Source: DATBAK01 sp036787815
GTDB lineage: Bacteria; Actinomycetota; Acidimicrobiia; IMCC26256; PALSA-610
Direction of reading: 5' to 3'
Assembly (NCBI GenBank): GCA_036787815.1
Contig: DAIQOP010000220.1
Span: forward strand, 1 to 6,768
Length of the DNA: 6,768 bases
In this document: one piece after another, positions 4,296 to 6,768 of the stretch
How positions within the stretch are numbered: the stretch's first letter is position 1
Layout: the number at the start of each line of letters is the position of its first letter
Made by a program: the position numbers and the translations under genes
The notes under the pieces: model-generated
The model's input: the letters and a program-made list of their open reading frames with translations, nothing else
Database searches by the model: none
Told to the model about the DNA's origin: nothing

Positions 4296-5927
4296 ATGAC
4301 CGGATCGCTCTCCCAGGCCCGGGCCGCGGTCGACGCGGCGAACGCCGTCGTGACCCGCGCGGCCGACCGACTCGCCGACCTCGCCGTCGACGGAGCTCGC
4401 ATCTCGGTCGACCGCCTCGACGAGCACCAGGTGCTCGCCTACGACCTCGCCCACGCGGCCGCGGCGACCGAAGGCAGCCGCGTGATGCTCGAGTACGCGG
4501 AGCACGGGGAGATCGAGTCGTTGCTCGCCCGCGCGTACGTCGCCGACGCGGTGAGCGACCTCGCCGCGCGTCTCGTCGGGCGCACGGCCACGTGGGGCAG
4601 CGGGCTCGACGCGCTCGACCCCGCGATGCCCTTCGTCGAAGAGCATCGCTCGCCGGCATTCCTGTCGGCGCTCGGCGACCAGGTGCTCACGCACGGCAGC
4701 GGGCCCGGCCACCTCTCCGACGACTTCGAGCTCGTGGGCGACACGTTCCGCCGCTTCGCCGACGACCGCATCCGCCCGGTCGCCGAGCACGTGCACCGCA
4801 CCAACGCCGACGTGCCCGAGGATCTCATCGCGGGGTTGGCGGAGCTCGGAGCCTTCGGCCTGTCGGTTCCGGAGGAGTACGGAGGGTTCGCCTCCGGCGG
4901 CGAGAGCGACCTGCTCGGCATGGTGGTGTCGACCGAAGAGCTCTCGCGAGGATCGCTCGGCATCGGCGGCTCCCTCATCACCCGTCCGGAGATCCTCACC
5001 CGCGCGCTGCTCACCGGCGGCACCGAGGAGCAGAAGCAGCGTTGGCTACCCCGCATCGCCACCGGCGAGCTGATGGCCGGGATCATGGTGACCGAGCCGG
5101 ATTACGGGTCCGACGTCGCCGGAGTGTCGGTGACCGCCACGCCGGTCGAGGGCGGGTACCACGTCAACGGGGTGAAGACCTGGGCGACGTTCGCCGGTCG
5201 CGCCAACCTCATCGTGCTCCTCGCACGCACCGACCCCGATCGATCCGCCGGGCACCGCGGGCTCTCGATCTTCGTGGTCGAGAAGGAGCCGGCCGAGGGG
5301 CACAGCTTCCGCTTCGAGCAGCCGCACGGCGGTGTGCTCGACGGTCGCGCGATCGACACCATCGGCTACCGGGGCATGCACTCCTTCGAGGTCTCGTTCT
5401 CCGACTGGTTCGTGCCGGCCGAGAACCTCGTCGGCCTCGAGGCCGGCCTGGGCCGCGGCTTCTACCTGCAGATGGCCGGATTCGAGAACGGCCGGTTGCA
5501 GACCGCGGCGCGCGCCGTCGGTCTGATGCAGGCCGCGTTCGAAGCCGGGCTCGCGTACGCACGCGAGCGCAAGGTGTTCGGCCACGCGGTATTCGACTAC
5601 GAGCTCAGCAAGGTGAAGCTCGCGCGCATGGCGGTGCTGATCCAGGGCGGCCGGCAGTTCTCCTACTCGGTCGCGCGCCTGATGGCGCGCGGCGAGGGGA
5701 CGCTCGAAGCCTCGATGGTGAAGGCCTACGTGTGCCGCGCCGCCGAGTGGGTCACCCGCGAAGCCATGCAACTGCACGGCGGGATGGGGTACGCCGAGGA
5801 GTTCCCGGTGTCGCGCTACTTCGTCGACGCGCGCGTGCTCTCGATCTTCGAAGGCGCCGACGAGACGCTGTGCCTGCGGGTCATCGCCCGCCGGCTCGCG
5901 GAACAGGCCCTCGCGGCTCGTTCGTAG
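4296..5927 (+). CDS. Long acyl-CoA dehydrogenase, methylsuccinyl-CoA dehydrogenase-like
   Basis: This 543-residue protein has about 140 extra N-terminal residues, mostly helical and Ala-rich, before a complete acyl-CoA dehydrogenase domain. The domain shows FGLSVPEEYGG (187-197), TEPDYGSD (266-273), VKTWATFAGRANLIVLLART (303-322), IGYRGM (366-371), ENGRLQTAARAVG (397-409), HGGMGYAEEFPVSR (494-507) and IFEG with the expected base E519. The usual EGTxEIQ after that Glu is replaced by EGADETLC. Length, extension and the GYRGM and RLQTAARAVG segments match what I remember of (2S)-methylsuccinyl-CoA dehydrogenase (Mcd), which makes mesaconyl-CoA in the ethylmalonyl-CoA pathway. Another long-form acyl-CoA dehydrogenase is the alternative. 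The ATG at 4296 is supported by a -10-like TAGCCT six bases upstream, suggesting a leaderless transcript. It is convergent with the amine oxidase gene. Dehydrogenase family certain; Mcd assignment moderate. Confidence 0.93.
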   Translation: MTGSLSQARAAVDAANAVVTRAADRLADLAVDGARISVDRLDEHQVLAYDLAHAAAATEGSRVMLEYAEHGEIESLLARAYVADAVSDLAARLVGRTATWGSGLDALDPAMPFVEEHRSPAFLSALGDQVLTHGSGPGHLSDDFELVGDTFRRFADDRIRPVAEHVHRTNADVPEDLIAGLAELGAFGLSVPEEYGGFASGGESDLLGMVVSTEELSRGSLGIGGSLITRPEILTRALLTGGTEEQKQRWLPRIATGELMAGIMVTEPDYGSDVAGVSVTATPVEGGYHVNGVKTWATFAGRANLIVLLARTDPDRSAGHRGLSIFVVEKEPAEGHSFRFEQPHGGVLDGRAIDTIGYRGMHSFEVSFSDWFVPAENLVGLEAGLGRGFYLQMAGFENGRLQTAARAVGLMQAAFEAGLAYARERKVFGHAVFDYELSKVKLARMAVLIQGGRQFSYSVARLMARGEGTLEASMVKAYVCRAAEWVTREAMQLHGGMGYAEEFPVSRYFVDARVLSIFEGADETLCLRVIARRLAEQALAARS

Positions 5928-5971
5928 TCACGCGTTCGCAAGCGACGCGTTCGTCGGCAACGCGTTCGTCG
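5928..5971. repeat. 15-bp tandem repeat between convergent genes
   Basis: ACGCGTTCG recurs at 5930-5938, 5945-5953 and 5960-5968, exactly 15 bp apart. A related AGGCGTTCG starts at 5974, overlapping the stop codon of the minus-strand oxidase gene. The copies fill nearly the whole 44-bp gap between two stop codons. Positions 5931-5949 can also fold into a short stem (CGCGT/ACGCG extended by TCG/CGA, one bulge, loop CAAG). A bidirectional end-of-transcript signal is plausible, but there is no T-run. Confidence 0.6.
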
Positions 5972-6768
5972 TCAGGCGTTCGGGCGCACGCGCAGGTTCT
6001 GCGCGCCGAGCCGGAAGCGCGCGGGCGCCGGCTCACCGTCGGCGAGACCGGCCACGAGCTCGCCGACGAGCGGCGCGAACTTGAAGCCGTGGCCCGAGCA
6101 GGGCGAGCAGACCACGATCGGACCGACGCGGTCGATCACGAAGTCTTCGGTCGGCGTCGACGTATACAGACACGTCGCCTCCGACCGCGCGATCGGCTCG
6201 ACGCCCGGCAACCATTCGCGTGCGTAGTCGAGGAGCCGCGCCCGCGCGAAAGCCGCCGCTCCGGGAGACTCCGCAACGGAAGGATCGGTGATCGACTCGC
6301 CCGCGTGATGCTCGCCGAGCTTGATGCCCTCACCGGGCGTCTCGAGCCCGTAGGCCGGGATCGGATCGCGGTAGTGGATGAACGACGGCCACGGCCCGTC
6401 GGGCTCGGTGCGCGGCAGGTGCACGTAGCGCTCACGGGTGATTCGCAGCGGCGCCAGGCCGACGAGCGCGCCCATCCACGCGCCCGCGGCGACGACGAGG
6501 AGCGCGGCTCGGTACTCGCCCGCATCGGTGCGCACCCGCGCGCCGTCGCCCGCGGGCTCGATCGCCACGACGCGTTCGTGTTCGTGCAGCTCGACGCCGA
6601 GCGCCGTGCCGACCCGGCCGAACGCGTCGAGCGCGTCGGCGGCGCGGCAGCGGCCGGCGTCGGGTTGGAAGCAGACCTCGTGCTCGAACCGCAGGCCCGG
6701 AAAGCGCTCGCCCGCTTCAGCCGGTGACCAACGCTCGAACGGCACCCCCGCGGCGGTGAGCGCGTCGC
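5972..6768 (-). CDS. Sarcosine oxidase-like FAD amine oxidase (partial)
   Basis: This is the C-terminal part (about 264 codons) of a DAO-fold flavoenzyme of the monomeric sarcosine oxidase / N-methyltryptophan oxidase group, which oxidises N-methyl amino acids to amine, formaldehyde and hydrogen peroxide. The reading frame stays open to the right edge (DALTAAGVPFERW). The first 100 or so residues, including the Rossmann GxGxxG motif, lie outside the window; the GTG at 6743-6745 is internal, not the start. CLYTSTPTEDFVID matches the CMYT region of sarcosine oxidase, so the Cys codon at 6170-6172 would carry covalently bound FAD. GIKLGEHH supplies the equivalents of K265 (codon 6320-6322) and H269 (6308-6310), and SGHGFKF the equivalent of K348 (6080-6082). 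The active site is thus intact. The substrate may be sarcosine or another secondary amine. It is convergent with the long acyl-CoA dehydrogenase gene. Confidence 0.88.
   Translation of the reverse strand, partial: DALTAAGVPFERWSPAEAGERFPGLRFEHEVCFQPDAGRCRAADALDAFGRVGTALGVELHEHERVVAIEPAGDGARVRTDAGEYRAALLVVAAGAWMGALVGLAPLRITRERYVHLPRTEPDGPWPSFIHYRDPIPAYGLETPGEGIKLGEHHAGESITDPSVAESPGAAAFARARLLDYAREWLPGVEPIARSEATCLYTSTPTEDFVIDRVGPIVVCSPCSGHGFKFAPLVGELVAGLADGEPAPARFRLGAQNLRVRPNA

Noticed and set aside
3744..4796. Minus-strand open frame with a Glu-Pro repeat
   Set aside because: The repeat is simply the complement of the Ser-Gly hexamers. The plus-strand frame has the SGNH catalytic blocks, the minus-strand frame has none.
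4262..6727. 821-residue plus-strand open frame across the long dehydrogenase and the oxidase gene
   Set aside because: It is Arg-rich and low in complexity, lies in a different frame from the dehydrogenase and antisense to the oxidase, and shows no family motif. It is open only because stop codons are rare at this GC content.

Overview
The window is very GC-rich, roughly 70 percent by eye. It uses GTG as well as ATG starts and carries a dense set of acyl-CoA and amine oxidation genes. Two genes have -10-like hexamers placed so that the start codon would be the first transcribed base (leaderless mRNA). Together these point to a free-living aerobic actinobacterium. Acidimicrobiia is my best guess from remembered family resemblance, not from any search.

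Layout, left to right. Positions 1-243 hold no gene but are rich in structure: an AT-rich palindrome at 13-23, a 22-bp tandem repeat, a perfect 19-bp inverted repeat at 129-170, and a G-run tract at 188-243. A minus-strand gene (244-759) encodes a small protein with a probable ribbon-helix-helix (RHH) DNA-binding segment; its promoter is strong and overlaps a palindrome that could be its own operator. Next comes a compact minus-strand operon, transcribed right to left: a 382-residue acyl-CoA dehydrogenase (1744-2892), a MaoC-like hydratase (1244-1747, joined by an ATGA overlap) and a HIT-family hydrolase (801-1232, 11 nt further on). A 117-bp divergent control region (2893-3009) separates this operon from a plus-strand, membrane-anchored SGNH (DUF459-like) esterase (3010-4221), which has a Ser-Gly hexanucleotide-repeat linker and a Thr/Pro tail. 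A second, long plus-strand acyl-CoA dehydrogenase (4296-5927, 543 residues) follows. It meets a minus-strand sarcosine-oxidase-like flavoenzyme (5972-6768, cut by the right edge) tail to tail across a 44-bp gap containing 15-bp tandem repeats.

How the genes may work together. The long dehydrogenase has the size, N-terminal extension and sequence flavour I associate with (2S)-methylsuccinyl-CoA dehydrogenase. The MaoC protein resembles the single-hotdog hydratase found next to that enzyme in actinobacterial ethylmalonyl-CoA pathway clusters. The other marker enzymes (crotonyl-CoA carboxylase/reductase, the mutases, the lyase) are not in the window, so this remains an inference; branched-chain or other short acyl-CoA oxidation is the main alternative. 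The HIT protein, SGNH esterase and amine oxidase do not obviously belong to that pathway.

I found no CRISPR array, rRNA, tRNA or recognisable transposase. The least explained parts are the left-hand palindrome region, the RHH gene with its operator-like promoter, and the SGNH tail.
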